This document shows, piece after piece, positions 45,098 through 57,480 of a DNA stretch of 64,000 nucleotides. Each line of letters opens with the position of its first letter. Position 1 is the first letter of the stretch. The stretch is taken from assembly GCA_050084985.1 (NCBI GenBank), contig JBITNC010000001.1, positions 201,128,001 to 201,192,000 of the forward strand, given 5' to 3'. Under the pieces are notes generated by a model. It searched no databases, had not been told where the DNA came from, and worked only from the letters and a program-made list of their open reading frames with translations. Origin of the DNA: Nageia nagi (Eukaryota > Pinophyta). A program made the translations under genes and the position numbers.

Positions 45098-48000
45098 ATG
45101 GTTGAGACCTTCATACCCAAGCACATACTCGATGGTTCCAACTACGGGATATGGGAACCTCGTATGAGAGCTGAGTTACAGGCAAGGAAGCTATGGTAGA
45201 TAGTAAATGAAGATCTAGTTGCTCCTACAGATGAGAAGGCCCTTGAAACTTACAACTCAAAGAATGAGTTAGCAACCTCAATGATCTATCGTGCAGTTTT
45301 AGATGACATCCTTCTCATGATTTCTTCCTCAACATCAGCAAAAGAAGCTTGGGACAGACTAAAGAAAATTTACCTTAGGTCCAAATTTTCAAGAAGGTTC
45401 ACCATTCTACAAAAGTTGTTGTAGTATCATCAAGGAGAAGATGAAAGTGCCTCAATCTACTTGAACAAAATCATTAACCTCAGGACACAACTAGTTGGTT
45501 GTGGGTGCAATTGGATCAATGATGAGTTCATGGTCTTCATTATTCTTCAAAGCCTCTCTACAAAGTTCAGTAACTTTGTCACAGTTATGGAGACTAGGCT
45601 CGATGATGAAGAAGAAGTTATCTCCCTTGACAATCTTTCTAGACTCCTTCTGAAGCATGAGGAAACTTTGAACAAGAAAATGTTGAACATTGCTCCAAAG
45701 GATAATAGCATTGCTCTAGGAGCAACCAAAACTCCTTTCAAGAAGACATTCAAATATTACAAATTCAAAGACAACAAATCCTCATCAACCATCAGGAAGC
45801 ACAACAACTTCAAGCAAAGGAATGACAAAGCTGGATCAAGCAAACCAACACCGCAAGAAAAGTTTGATGGGAATTGTAACTTCTGTGGCATCTTTGGGCA
45901 CAAAGAGTATGATTGTCGCAAAAAGAAATTTACTCAAAAAGGAAAGGGAAATGCAAATGTGAGAAATTTCAATAATAAAAAGAAGAACAAGCATGCTGCT
46001 TCTGTTGCCTACTACTCAATGACTCAAACTATTTCAAATGATTGGATTATTGATTCAGGATGCACTAATCACATGTGTTATGAAAAGGATAAGTTTGAAA
46101 ATTTTCATAAGTACAACAAGGAAATGGTTGTGATAGGTGATAATACAGCCCTTGATGTTCACGAAATAGTGAGTGTGAAGATTCATGGAAAGACTCTTGA
46201 TAATGTCTTTTATGTGCCTAAACTAAGGATGAATCTCATCTCTGTAATTCAGATTACAAGGACAGGATGCTCATTTGAGTTTACCTCACACTCCTGGTGT
46301 GTTAAGAAAGGACTTGCCACTTTGATGAAAGGATCAGTAAAGAATGACCTTTATATTGTGGATTAAGTACCTTCAAAGATTTGTCTTGCTACAAATGTGT
46401 GTTCAAAAGGTAATCTTTGGCATCAACGATTAGGGCACCTTAACCACAAGAGTATTTAAGATATGAAAAATCAAGAAATTGTGGAAGGTTTACCTAATAT
46501 TTCACCCACAATTGGTCTTTGTGAAAGGTGCATTCTTGGAAATATGAGTAGGCAAAAGTTTGAAAAAGATAAGGCAACTCGGGCTACTCGTCCTCTTCAA
46601 CTTGTGCATTCAGATTTGATGGGTCCATTTTAGACTAAGTCTCTAGGGGGAGCTTCTTATGTTCTGACCTTCATTGATGACTTTAGTAGGATGACATTTG
46701 GTTATCTACTTAAGCACAAGGATCAAACTTTTGATCGATTTAAAGACTTTAAGGCACTTGTTGAAAATCAAACTGATTTTAAGATCAAAATGCTGAGATC
46801 TGACAGTGGGGGTGAATATAATAGCAATGAGTTTAACGATTATTGTGTTAAACATGGGATCAAGCGACAAATCACAATCCCATACACCCCTCAGCAAAAT
46901 GGAGTTGCTGAAAGAAAGAATCGCACCATTATGGAAATGGCAAGATGCATGTTGGGTAACCTTCTTAGTTTCTTATGGGGAGAAGCTATTCACACTGCTA
47001 TTCACACCCTAAATAGGTGTCCTACTAAAGTAGTTGAAGGAAAAACTCCATATGAAGCATGGACAGGAAAGAAACCTAACATCTCACACTTCAAGGTCTT
47101 TGGATGTGATGCATTTGCCTTCATTACCTCAGAGAAAAGAAAGAAGCTAGACAAAAGATCAGAAAAATGCATCTTTGTGGGGTATGATAATCAGCATAGA
47201 GGTTACAGGCTCTACTCCTCATCCCATAAAATAGTCTTTGTTTCTAGGGATTTCAAGTTCAATGAACTTCCTGAGGATACAACTTCTCATGTTGAGGTGT
47301 CTGATTCAGAAGATTCTCTGCCTGCACCTAACTGGTTGGATGATCATGTAGGAAAGTCACCACAAGAACAAAATTCTCCAGCTCAGAGAATTACAAGAAG
47401 TATGACCTTGAATAAATCCTTATTTGCCAAAATTGATAATATGAATGAGCCATCAACATTCAAAGAAGCTTCCAAGCAAGAGTGTTGGATGGAAGATATG
47501 AAAGTTGAGTACGAGGCACTCATGAAAAATGAAACTTGGGATTTGGTTCCTTATCCCAATGAGAAAAATGTGATTGGAAATAAATGGATTTACAAGGTCA
47601 AGTACAATTCTAATGGAGAAGTTGAAAAATACAAAGCAAGGTTAGTGGCCAAAGGATTCGCTCAGAAATATGGTATTGATTATGAGGAAACCTTTGCTCC
47701 TGTGGCCAAAATGCCTACTTTTAGGATAATCCTTGCTCTTTCTACAGCTCGGGGATGGAAAGTTTTCCAACTTGATGTCAAGAGTGCATTTCTCAATGGT
47801 GACTTGGATGTTGAAATCTACATGAATCAACCAGAAGGATTTATTCCAGAAGCAAAAGAGTCTCTTGTGTGCAAGCTAAAGAAGTCTTTGTATGGACTTA
47901 AACAAGCAGCTAGAGCATGGTACAAGAAAATTTCAGGATTCTTTACAGATATTGGTTTTTCTAAGTGCTTCTACAACTCAGATCTCTATGTACTCAATCA

Positions 48001-48991
48001 AGGAAAAGACGTGGTCTTAATTCTCCTTTATGTGGATGATCTTCTCATAACAGGAAACAATATTGAAATCATCCAAGAGTGCATATCCAAACTGAAGGCA
48101 ACATTTGAAATGACTGATCTAGGTCTATTGCATTACTATCTTGGAATGCAAGTATACCAACACAAAGATTGTACTTATCTTAGTCAATCTAAGTATATAT
48201 CAAACATCTTGCAAAAGTTTGGAATGGAGTGTAGATATGTTGTAATACCTATTTCTCTTGGAATTGTTGTATCACTGAGCTCAGATTCTCAGTTGGCTGA
48301 TGCTACAACTTATAGGTAATTGATCGATAGCCTTCTGTATCTGACTATCTCTCATCCTGATATTACCTTTGTAGTGAATCTGATGGCACAATTCATGCAA
48401 AAACCATATGTTGAACACCTCAATGCTGTGAAGCAAATCTTGAGGTATGTGGCAGGGACAAAGGATCTTGCTCTTAAGTATTCCAAAGTGCCCTCAATTG
48501 TTCTCTCAGGGTTCTCATATTTTGATTATGGGGGAGATAGAGATGACAGAAAATCAACCTCTACATATGTGTTCAACATTGGTTCAGGTGCTATCTCTTG
48601 GGCTTCCAAGAAGCAACCTACTGTGACTCTTTCTACCATTGAAGCTGAATATCGAGCCATGTCTGTTGCCACCCAAGAAGCTATTTGGCTACGACATCTT
48701 CTAAACGAAATTAGGTATAAGCAAAATGGCCCATCTCTTATTTCTTCAGATAATCAATCGGCTATCTCTTTAGCTAAGAATCCTATGTTCCATCAGCAAA
48801 CCAAACATGTAGAAATCCAAGCCCATTTTATCAGGGAGAAGGTTCTAGATGATATCATACACTTGGAGTATTGTCCATCTACTGAAAACTCTGCTGATCT
48901 ATTCACCAAGCCCCTTCCTGAAGCTCAGTTCCGCAAGCTTAGGGATTCTCTCAGGTTGGTGAAGTTGCCCTCAAGGGGGAGTGAAGTTTGA
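45098..48991 (+). pseudogene. gag-pol of element I, one frame with six stops
   Basis: A single frame of 1298 codons runs from ATG 45098 to the stop at 48991. Gag begins MVETFIPKHILDGSNYGIWE and has the knuckle CNFCGIFGHKEYDC (45880). Protease has WIIDSGCTNHM (46044). Integrase has HQRLGHLN, CERC, HSDLMGP, LRSDSGGEY and NGVAERKNRT, with D, D and E intact. RT has WKVFQLDVKSAFLNGDLD and LLYVDDLLITG. RNase H has LSTIEAEYRAMS and SSDNQSAISLAKNPMFHQQT. In-frame stops are at 45197 (TAG), 45422 (TAG), 46364 (TAA), 46457 (TAA), 46631 (TAG) and 48317 (TAA); no frameshift is seen. At 46631 and 48317 relatives usually have Gln, so CAG/CAA to TAG/TAA changes are likely. Copia sublineage not assigned. Confidence 0.93.
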
Positions 48992-49062
48992 ACCTTTGTT
49001 AATGATGACAACTTCACCTCTAAGAGGCTCTTTTGTTGTTGTATAGCATGTGTTGATTATTT

Positions 49063-49510
49063 TATACCTCCATGGTAAGTTTGCTCTGCATGACAAACTT
49101 GTTGTACATTTCTATACCTCCATGGTAAGTTTGCTTTGCGTGACAAACTTGTTGTACATTTTATACTTCTGTGGTGAGTTTGCTCTACGTGAGAAACTCG
49201 TTGTACAAATTTTGAGCATATAATTAATATACCTCCATGGTAAGTTCGCTTTACGTGATGAACTTGTTGTACATTCTATACCTCCATGGTGAGTTTGCTC
49301 TGCGTGAGAAACTCATTGTACAATTTTGATGCTCTATACCTCTGTGGTGAGTTTGCTCTACGTGAGAAACTCGTTGTACAATATTTGAGCATATAATTAA
49401 TATACCTCTGTGGTAAGTTCACTCTGTGTGATGAACTTGTTGTACATTCTATACCTCCATGGTGAGTTTGCTCTACGTGAGAAACTCGTTGTACAATTTT
49501 TATGCTCTAT
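49063..49510 (+). repeat. eight tandem hairpin repeats in the 3' UTR of element I
   Basis: Units start at about 49063, 49113, 49162, 49228, 49277, 49335, 49401 and 49450 with TATACCTCCATGG or a variant, and are 49-66 bp long. Each contains an inverted repeat: AAGTTTG..CAAACTT, GAGTTT..AAACTC or AAGTTC..GAACTT, followed by TTGTACA. Stem variants change on both sides together, so pairing is kept. In several units CTC-TACGT-GAG can extend the stem. Longer units carry an extra GAGCATATAATTAATA or GATGCTC tail. Confidence 0.92.
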
Positions 49511-49967
49511 TAATAATCAACACATGTCTATATACAACAGGTGACTATGAGTGATGGCTTGGCATCTTCGTGATGACTTATAGTGCACCATTAATCAGTT
49601 ACTTATAAGATAGCATTATTTGATTCTCTTATTTGAATATATGATGCATCTAACTGATTTTGTTCATGAGTTGCTTATAGCATGCAGGATCTTCAGAAAT
49701 GCAGGTTACTCACCTTGTGAAAGCAAGCTCATGGAGACTCACATGTCAGCTTAAAGTTGATCGACTACTATGTACAGTGAAACCAGTTGTGGTTAATGAT
49801 TGTATTGTAAACCATTTTGTCAAATGGTAATGTAGTGAGTCTCATACTAGTTCTCAAAAAGATTCTCAAATATGTAAATGTTCTCATCTCCACTTGTATC
49901 TCTATGGAGGAGAACTCTCTCTTACTCTCTCTCTTCTTTCTTCTACGCTCTATCCCAATATTGCATT
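49511..49967 (+). other. 3' untranslated region of element I
   Basis: No coding sequence seen. It ends with a CTCTCTCTTACTCTCTCTCTT tract before the polypurine tract. Confidence 0.5.
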
Positions 49968-49976
49968 AAGGGGGAG
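49968..49976 (+). promoter_or_regulatory. polypurine tract of element I
   Basis: AAGGGGGAG directly precedes the TG of the 3' LTR. Confidence 0.85.
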
Positions 49977-50480
49977 TGTTAGAATTTGTAATGAAATATT
50001 GTGAATATCTAAACTCCTTGTAAGTTCAATTAATCACTTAAAGGATATGTAGATACCTTAAGGGATTAATTGAATTCTTTATTATGTGTGGACTTTGACC
50101 TAACCATGGGGTTAGTTGGTAGGTTAAAGTTAGGTCACACATTTATTGTAACCCTAACCTAACCCTTGGGTTAAAGGGAGGTTAGGGAGGTGCTCTCAAG
50201 CTATAAATAGAGGGCCTCTCCTCTTGTAAACACATCTAAGTTTTGGAGTAAGATTACTCTACTTGGTTGTGTAGGAGAGAGCAAGAGAATAGTTGTAAGA
50301 GAGGCATAGATTGAGAATAGAGAACTAGTTGTGGATGTACTCCCAAGGAGGGAGGAACCACATTATATTGGTGTCATATTATGTGAATGTGTTAGTAGCT
50401 TGTAGATGTTGCATGTTGAATGTGATTGAGCTTTCTATAGTCTTGGACCTTTGGGAATTAGAGTAGTGCTAATTCCAACA
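49977..50480 (+). repeat. 3' LTR of element I
   Basis: 504 bp, the partner of 41214-41717 with three substitutions and no indel. Followed by CCTTG. Confidence 0.96.
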
Positions 50481-50485
50481 CCTTG
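50481..50485. repeat. target-site duplication CCTTG (right of I)
   Basis: Exact copy of 41209-41213. Confidence 0.95.
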
Positions 50486-50732
50486 ATGTCTTCAATATCT
50501 CGTAAAGAATTATGTGAACTAATCTTGAAAAACTTTTCCAAGGATATCTTAATTTCTTTATAGCTATCTTTAACTGGTACGATTCTTCTTCTGATCTAGT
50601 CTTATCTCTCAAACAAGTTTTCAAAAGATATGATACCTTTTAGTAGAGAGTTATTCTTCAAATTAATCACATCCTCCTCAAGGAAAGATCTAAATAAGGG
50701 TTTTTGTTTGTTAGAACAAATCAACTATTGAT

Positions 50733-51260
50733 TCAATAACTTATATTATGATCTTCATCATTGAATACTTGCCAGAAGTAATCATTTTTTGGAATAAAGG
50801 GTCTAAAGATAAATTGAATACCTTTTCCTTGAAACCAATGATCAATGGAATTAAACCTAGACACTTTTTTGGCCAAAAAATTAGCTTCATCATTCTCCTC
50901 TCTTAGGATTGCTTTAAAATTTAAAAGCATCAAAACTCTCCAATATGTCCTAGACTCTATTTCAATAATTTTCAAGTAGTGGTATTTCATTGAGCATTTA
51001 TCGATCACTTGATTCACCACTAACTCTAGATCACCAAATATTGTTAAGCATTTGATCTTCATTTTCTTGCTTTCTTTAATCTTAGGAATAAGGCTTTATA
51101 TTTAGCTTCATTATTTGTGCATATCCAAGTCAATCTAAAAGAAAATATTTTAGTTCCCTCTGTAGGTGACCTCAAAATAACTCTTGCTCCGACTCTAATC
51201 TTGGGTTATGCTCCATTAAATAATAGTTTCCATATTTTAATCTTCCTTAGATAATTCTTT
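50733..51260 (-). pseudogene. archaeal-type RNase H of element E (before RT)
   Basis: The minus strand reads VGARVILRSPTEGTKIFSFR, then LTWICTNNEAKYKALFLRL and KCLTIFGDLELVVNQVIDKC. It is the same domain as 25562-25855 of D (SFKFTWICTNNVAQYEALYL). The first Asp region is Asn (FNGA) and the Glu of AxYEAL is Lys, so it is inactive; the GD motif remains. It lies between protease (51418-51849) and RT (41208 leftwards, once element I is removed). Confidence 0.78.
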
Positions 51261-51417
51261 GATAGCACCAAAAATTCTAAACTATACTCATAAATGTAGT
51301 AATTATTGTGATCAATACCTTCAACTTGATATAATATATCATTTGCAACTTCATCAACTATCTTAATTCTTATTGAATGGAATTAATCATCCCAGTATCT
51401 TCATACAACACATTACC

Positions 51418-51849
51418 TTAGGCTACTTTTTTAGTATGGAAACTAGAAGCAACTTCATTCAAGATCTTGAAGTTTTTATTCTTGAAAGGTATGATCATGT
51501 GAGAATAATCCATGGCTAGGTATCCACCCAATTTAGAAGTAAATTCTCTATAAAGGCATAGACTAAACATTGGGAGAACATATACCACTATAATATGTTG
51601 TATTACAAAGATGCTAGGATATTTATGCAACTTCATAGAGACATCTTTTACTACCCCTAGAGTTAAAACATTTATTTCATCTATTTGAAGGAATCTGGTT
51701 GTACATCTAGTATAGACTAGGCTCATGGAATCAAATACTTTCTTTGGCATAACAGTAATAGTTATTCCCAAGTCTAATAAATAATTATGTATTATATGAC
51801 CTTGTAACTCTAAGCTAATGTAAAAGGGATGGGGTCTATTTTTTCCCAT
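51418..51849 (-). pseudogene. aspartic protease of element E
   Basis: A 143-codon open stretch starting RPHPFYISLELQGHIIHNYL. The active site reads YLLDLGITITVMPKKVF, with Leu in place of Ser/Thr after Asp, so it is probably dead. The second half (LYREFTSKLGGYLAMDYSHM) matches element D. Confidence 0.78.
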
Positions 51850-51899
51850 GCCATTACAATTCCAAATGTCATCCCCTTTCTTAAGGATTAATAGAGCTA

Positions 51900-53027
51900 C
51901 TATGAGAAAGTTGACTTATCTCAAAATTTTTAGGGCATTGAAAAATAATTCTCCTAAAGGAATCCTTTTCAATTCATTCAAAATATTATACAGGACTTTG
52001 TCAAAAGGAGATCTCTCTTTATCCTAGTATCTTCTTCTAAATTATTGAGTGATCTCTTCTCTCATGTCTCTAGTTAATGATAGAAATCTCAATTTATTTT
52101 ATTCCTTTTCTCTTTTAGGATATTCTAGTTGATTGGTAACTTGCATGGCCAAATTTTCTTAAGTTTTCTTGGTAGCATTCTTGATTAGTGGCGGTAGCAT
52201 CACTCATCGATATTTTTAGAGAATGCTAAGGATTCACCATAGCTTTTGGTTGAGACTGATTTGGAGGTAGATTTTCTATTCTTTTATAAGAATAAAAGGG
52301 CCTCTTAATAACTCTTATCTATATGGAAAAATTATTCATATCATCCATTATAGTGATCATGAAATTAGCCTCCAGTGGATCAATTTATACATAATAGTAT
52401 GTAGCTACTCTACCATTTTTTACTAATTGGGATTGATGCTAATAAGTAGGATATTGAGCTTGAGCATGAGGATTTTTGCATGCTCTACACCAATATAGAT
52501 CTTGATAACTCTTAGCAGGGTCCAAATACATGAATTCTCTCTTATCTATTGAGGATTTATTGTGCAAGCATATGATCTCTTGATGGGTATGGATATTATT
52601 TTTGTTGTGCACCAACATTTCTTAGAAATGATCCATCATATCTTTTATTATTATTATGATATAAGGGATATGATCTTTATCGATCAGTATTTGGTTCATC
52701 AAAGTTCAAACCAAAACCTTCAAATCATTTATTTTAGCTTGCATATTGCTTTCTTGCTACATTTTGTTGCTCAGTAGTGTTCACAATGCTAATTGAATAA
52801 GAGGTGTAGGCAAGGCAAGTTGTACTTATGGGATGGGGAATGTATACCACACATTTGGAATGGGAAGTTGTAGCTGAGGAAATCCAAGAATTTGGGTTAT
52901 CTGGGGCAACATATCAGTGGGATATTGTATCTGAATTGGATTTGGTTGCATATGGGGTGGAAAAGGGTAAATGATTCTAGCAAAAAGTTTTCCAATAGAA
53001 ATAGGAGTAGAATCACCTTGGAGTGTA

Positions 53028-53074
<47 letters not shown>

Positions 53075-53146
53075 GGTGGATAAGGGTAAATGATTCTAGG
53101 GAAAAGTTTTCCAATAGAAATAAGAGTAGAATCACCTTGGAGTGTA

Positions 53147-53211
<65 letters not shown>

Positions 53212-54120
53212 CAAGGAAGAAAAATAATTTGGTCATTTGGATCTATAACGTAAGATTGATAGAAAAAGCTTTAAGATAGTACACGATAGTATGAGAGTCA
53301 AGAGAGGTCTCACATTCATGGAAACTCTTGTCCAAGATTTGCCAAATCTGATATTGAAATTGAATATGTTCTTTTACTCTTGCCTTCTAATTATAGTGAA
53401 TTACAAAAAGAGGGAGGATATTTCATTAAAATCTAGAGTGAATGATTATACTAATTGAGCCCATATAGAGATAGAGTTTACAAGAAAAGATCTAAACCAA
53501 TCTAATGTTCTTCCAATGAAATACATTGCTAGCAATTTCAACATAACATATTCATGTTTAATACTATGGGTCTTTTTTATAGTGTTAATATCTACACAAT
53601 GCTCATGTGTAGTCTTTCCAATTCCATAATAATGCTACAAAGATCACAATGTTGATGTGGGTATATCATGATGTTGCGCTATAGCAAGTGGCCTAGCATA
53701 ATTCCAATTTAGGTAAATCTAAAGATGAGGTGGTTGCACCATTTGAATTATGGGTATCATAGGAATTCTTTGGATAATAGGAGTTTGAAGAGGATTGATG
53801 GGTTGATCATGAATTTTGATGGAAGTTGATCTTAACAATGTGATATTGGGTGCGGGAGTAGAGGGGATCATATTTGATAAGGATTTAGATCTTTTATAAG
53901 ATGACCTTGCAAATGGACCTACTACTTTAACATTTTGAAATTCTTTCATATTTTGAGTTTTATATCTTGTATTCATGAAGGATTGTAAGACTAAAAAAGA
54001 GAATAATAACAAATCTTTTATTTGGGTTTTTTCATAAGATGAATACTTAAGCAGATTCACTATCATAATTTGAATTATGAACTTGTAAAAAATGGTGGGA
54101 TTTTTCCAACTAGGCATGCT
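51900..54120 (-). pseudogene. gag of element E, broken and with repeat expansion
   Basis: Reading is piecewise. MPSWKNPTIFYKFIIQIM begins the most intact piece (54117-53719). The particle core GRTLDWFRSFLVNSI is near 53500. The knuckle WCRACKNPHAQAQY is near 52480, with the last Cys replaced by Tyr. Two TA microsatellites and a 120-bp tandem duplication interrupt it between 52951 and 53210. Confidence 0.65.
52951..53210. repeat. tandem duplication carrying two (TA)n microsatellites
   Basis: Two copies (52951-53069 and 53070-53210) start TATGGGGTGG and contain AAGTTTTCCAATAGAAATA and GAGTGTACTTATA, each ending in a TA run (53030-53072 and 53149-53210, about 43 and 62 bp). About four substitutions separate the non-TA parts. 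Confidence 0.93.
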
Positions 54121-54145
54121 AGAAAAAAGAGGTAAATATTATTAT

Positions 54146-55405
54146 AGGATTTGTGTTATGATCACATGCTCATGTGTCACTAATAAAGTATCCTCTTATG
54201 GAAAGAATCACTAGGGGAAGTAATTCAATCTTCAGAGCCAACTAGTTATGCCTTTTTCATTTGATGAGACTCTTATCAAAAAAACAAGTTGCAAAAAGAA
54301 ATAAAAGGGTATAGGGAAACTAAAATATATAAAATGATAGGGTGCTAGAAAGAAAGAAACACTAGTGGACAGCCCAAGCATCCATTGAAGCAGGGCCATG
54401 CTAGTCAAAGCACCCAAACTAGTAGCCACCAAGATAAAGAATGACATTCTAAGCCACTAAAACTTAAATGAATGCTTTGTAGATACAAATCAATTATTGA
54501 CTTAATTCAATATCCATGTAGTGCATATAATAATATAACACAACAATTTAAGAACAAAATGAAGTAAATCATAATTAAGAGATCAAAAAGCTAAATTCAT
54601 TAACTAACAAGTAGAAGGTGCAAGCTACATCACAAGAGGTAAACATCTACATTGTCTGATGATTCATACATTGATCAAGGAGGCATATAGAGCCTTTGAT
54701 CATCAAAATATCTACTAATAGAAATAACTAACTAGTCCCTATGACATCATGTTTTACATACAATAATAGTTGTCATAAACTAAAGAGTTTTTGTTTACAA
54801 TTATTACCAAATCCAAATAATATCTTCTTACCAACTTGTCCACCATGTCATCTTGAAACATTCCTCACATCAGTGGGTTTGGTTAAGACTGCCAAAGCAT
54901 ATTTTCACTTAGCCTCTTCTTGAAACTTCAATTCTAACTTTGATGTATTTTGATGGTGTAGAGGATTTAGTTTTCTTGCATTTTGAAAAAATTAATTTAT
55001 TTTTAATATTATCACACTTTGGCTGATTTGAACCATATATAATCATATCACACCAAAATTCTTGAACTTTGATAGTATATTTAGGAATTCAATTCCCCTA
55101 AGTTCTAGCATAACCAAATTTGTTGCAATAAGATCAAACTTTGGTAATAGAAAAAATTATACAATGTTCCCACACTCCTATAGAACTCATCTCTTATCAA
55201 TTTCTCTAGGTTTCGATGGTATTAATCATGATATAACATCTCCACACTTCAAAAAAGTCAAATTATGACCAATTTCTTTGGACTCTTGCAAAATTCTTCT
55301 TCTTACCTTACTAAATATATTCTTTCATATGCACATAAGTCAGAGATACCAAAACTATACTTTCTCCTTATACCTTCAAAAATCAAAATGTGTATATAAA
55401 TACCA
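54146..55405 (-). repeat. 5' LTR of element E (about 1.26 kb)
   Basis: Partner of 32906-34335. On the minus strand it probably starts TGGTATTTATATACAC, directly after the RT codons LLEEVF of element F. The inner end near 54146 is approximate, and no clear primer-binding site follows. Confidence 0.78.
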
Positions 55406-55990
55406 AATACCTCTTCAAGAAGCTCCAAATGATCTTGTCCCTATTTTGATTTCGCCAAGATGTCATCAACACAAACTTTTATAGATTTATGAATGTGCCC
55501 ATGAAACGTAGTGACCATGTCACATTGATAGGTTACACCTGCATTTTTCAATCCAAAGGGCATAACTTTCCAATAAAATTTTTCCCTGGTATAGTAAAAG
55601 CTATTTTATATTGATTAGCTGAATTGATTAGAATTTGATTATAACCCAAAATTTCATCCATAAAAGAAAAGTATCATGGTCAATAATACTATTCATGATC
55701 ATATCAATATTTGGTAATGGAAAATCATCTTTTAGAAAAGAATTATTGATATCTCTAAAGTCAACACAATTTTTTATTTCTTTCATTAGTTGACCAATAG
55801 GAACATTGCTATCCATCCATTCTAAATAATCTATTGGTCTAATGAAACCAACATTCAAATATTTTTTGATCTCTTTCTTAACTAACAATGCTTTTGAAGG
55901 ATGCATCTTTCTTGGTTTTTACTTAACAGGTTTTGTTCCCTCTTTCAATGGTAAACTATGCATGACAAAGGATGTATCTAAACCAGGCAT
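55406..55990 (-). pseudogene. RT of element F, right of the E insertion
   Basis: It reads KPRKMHPSKALLVKKEIKKY, VGFIRPIDYLEWMDSNVP, NCVDFRDINNSFLKDDFPLP (55760) and, across shifts, VTTFHGHIHKSIKVCVDDIL with CVDD in place of YxDD, then DHLELLEEVF at 55406. The thumb continues at 32905. Tat-like RT of minus-strand element F. Confidence 0.82.
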
Positions 55991-57480
55991 ATCAAAATAA
56001 GATCATGTAAAATTCTTATAACATTCAATAAACTTATTTTTGTGCATTTCTTGTTATGAGGTTGGAAGAGCAACCCAAATTTTTATCAACCTTTCTTGAT
56101 CACTTGTGCCAATGTTAATATCAATCAACTCCTTAGTAAAGAATGTGGATTCCTCTTTCATTTGCACCAATAAAGATAATTTCTCTAAAGTGAGAACTTC
56201 ATGACCATCAACATCATGTTCATTAACTTGTTGTACCTAAAACACTTCATTAAAATTATTTCTTGTCCAAAATATCCATACTGATTAAGAATATAGTTTT
56301 TTTTCCTTTTTCATTTGACTTGGGTAATTTTAAATATTCTCCCATGTATTCTAATATGTCATCATCAGTAGCAAAATAATCAAATTCAAGAGGTATTACA
56401 TCATCTATCCATAATTCCTTGTCAATATCATTTCAAAGCTCAATCATATTACATTTTGGAATAAATTAAATAGGCCCTAAAGTTTTCTTTATATTCTGAT
56501 CACTTTCCAACCCCTTTTTATCTTTGTAAGCACCTAAATTAGTAAGAAAAGAAGGCATACCCTATTTTGATTTTCTTAATCCTCCATTTGTATTTACAAT
56601 TTTGAGTCATGTATTTATGTACAAAAAGAGATTACCTATATTTTACTTGATCGTATTGTCACTTGGTTGAATAGGATTCAAATATAGAGATGTTGTGGAA
56701 TAGGAACTACTTGTTTGTCCTTCATTTTCATATCATGGGCACTATAAAACTCCCTTAGCACTATGTTGGTGCTTTGAATTTTTCATAATTTTTGGATGAC
56801 CCAAATCTTTCATAGAAGCTAATAGATTGAGGTTCTAAATTATGTACATTCTTATACCTGTGTCTATAACTTGTACCATTTTTTCTTCTTTTATCAAAGT
56901 TGATTCAACTTCTTGTGGAACAATTTGAAACTTAGGATAAGTTAAATCCAATCCTTCAATATCTACATTTGCTAAATTACACAATGCATATGGTTCCATA
57001 TCCCCTATGATTGTATGTATATATCGCTCATATTTATACTTTAAACAACCACACACTATAGAAGGTACTGCATCCATATCATGTAACTAAGGTCTACCTA
57101 GGAGTAAGTTATATGATACCTTACCACTCATGACATGGAAATTTGTTTGGACAATCCTAAAACCTAGTGTAATCTGAAGTGTGACTATGCCAAGTGGTTT
57201 TTTGTATGAACTATCATAAGCCCTTATGCAAAACATTACTTCTTCTAATGGAGGGACATAGACATCATTATCTTGGAATTGTTATAGGAATCTTTGATAA
57301 CAAACATTAACGGTTGAACTAGGATATACCATTCATGTATCATAAGTGTGATATAATATGTTAAACATTCAAAAATGAGGTATTTGCTAAGTTTTTTAGA
57401 CTTAAATATTGAATTGCATCATAATCCTTGATAGATTGAAGTTTTTCAAAAAATAAAGTGGAAAAAATGTTTGTGGGAAC
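55991..57480 (-). pseudogene. protease and linker region of element F
   Basis: Near 57100 it reads VSYNLLLGRP then MDAVPSIVCGCLKYKYERYI (57077), the conserved stretch after the protease core of Tat-type elements. The active site (near 57330) is decayed to a reading like YPSSTVNVC. The linker towards RT has VLTLEKLSLLVQMKEE near 56190. Stops are frequent. Confidence 0.65.

Larger units (their letters stand above)
41214..50480 (+). mobile_element. Ty1/copia element I, complete and young, with captured PPR fragments
   Basis: This is a 9267-bp plus-strand element with 504-bp LTRs differing at 3 positions (about 99.4% identity), perfect CCTTG target duplications, TG..CA ends, a polypurine tract and the copia order gag, protease, integrase, RT, RNase H. 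It is unusually long: a 3.4-kb leader with PPR-gene pieces precedes gag, and about 1 kb with a hairpin repeat array follows pol. Gag-pol has six in-frame stops, so this copy cannot encode its own full polyprotein. Confidence 0.95.

Noticed and set aside
53023-53214. Tyr-Ile repeat ORFs on both strands
   Set aside because: They are translations of the (TA)n microsatellites.
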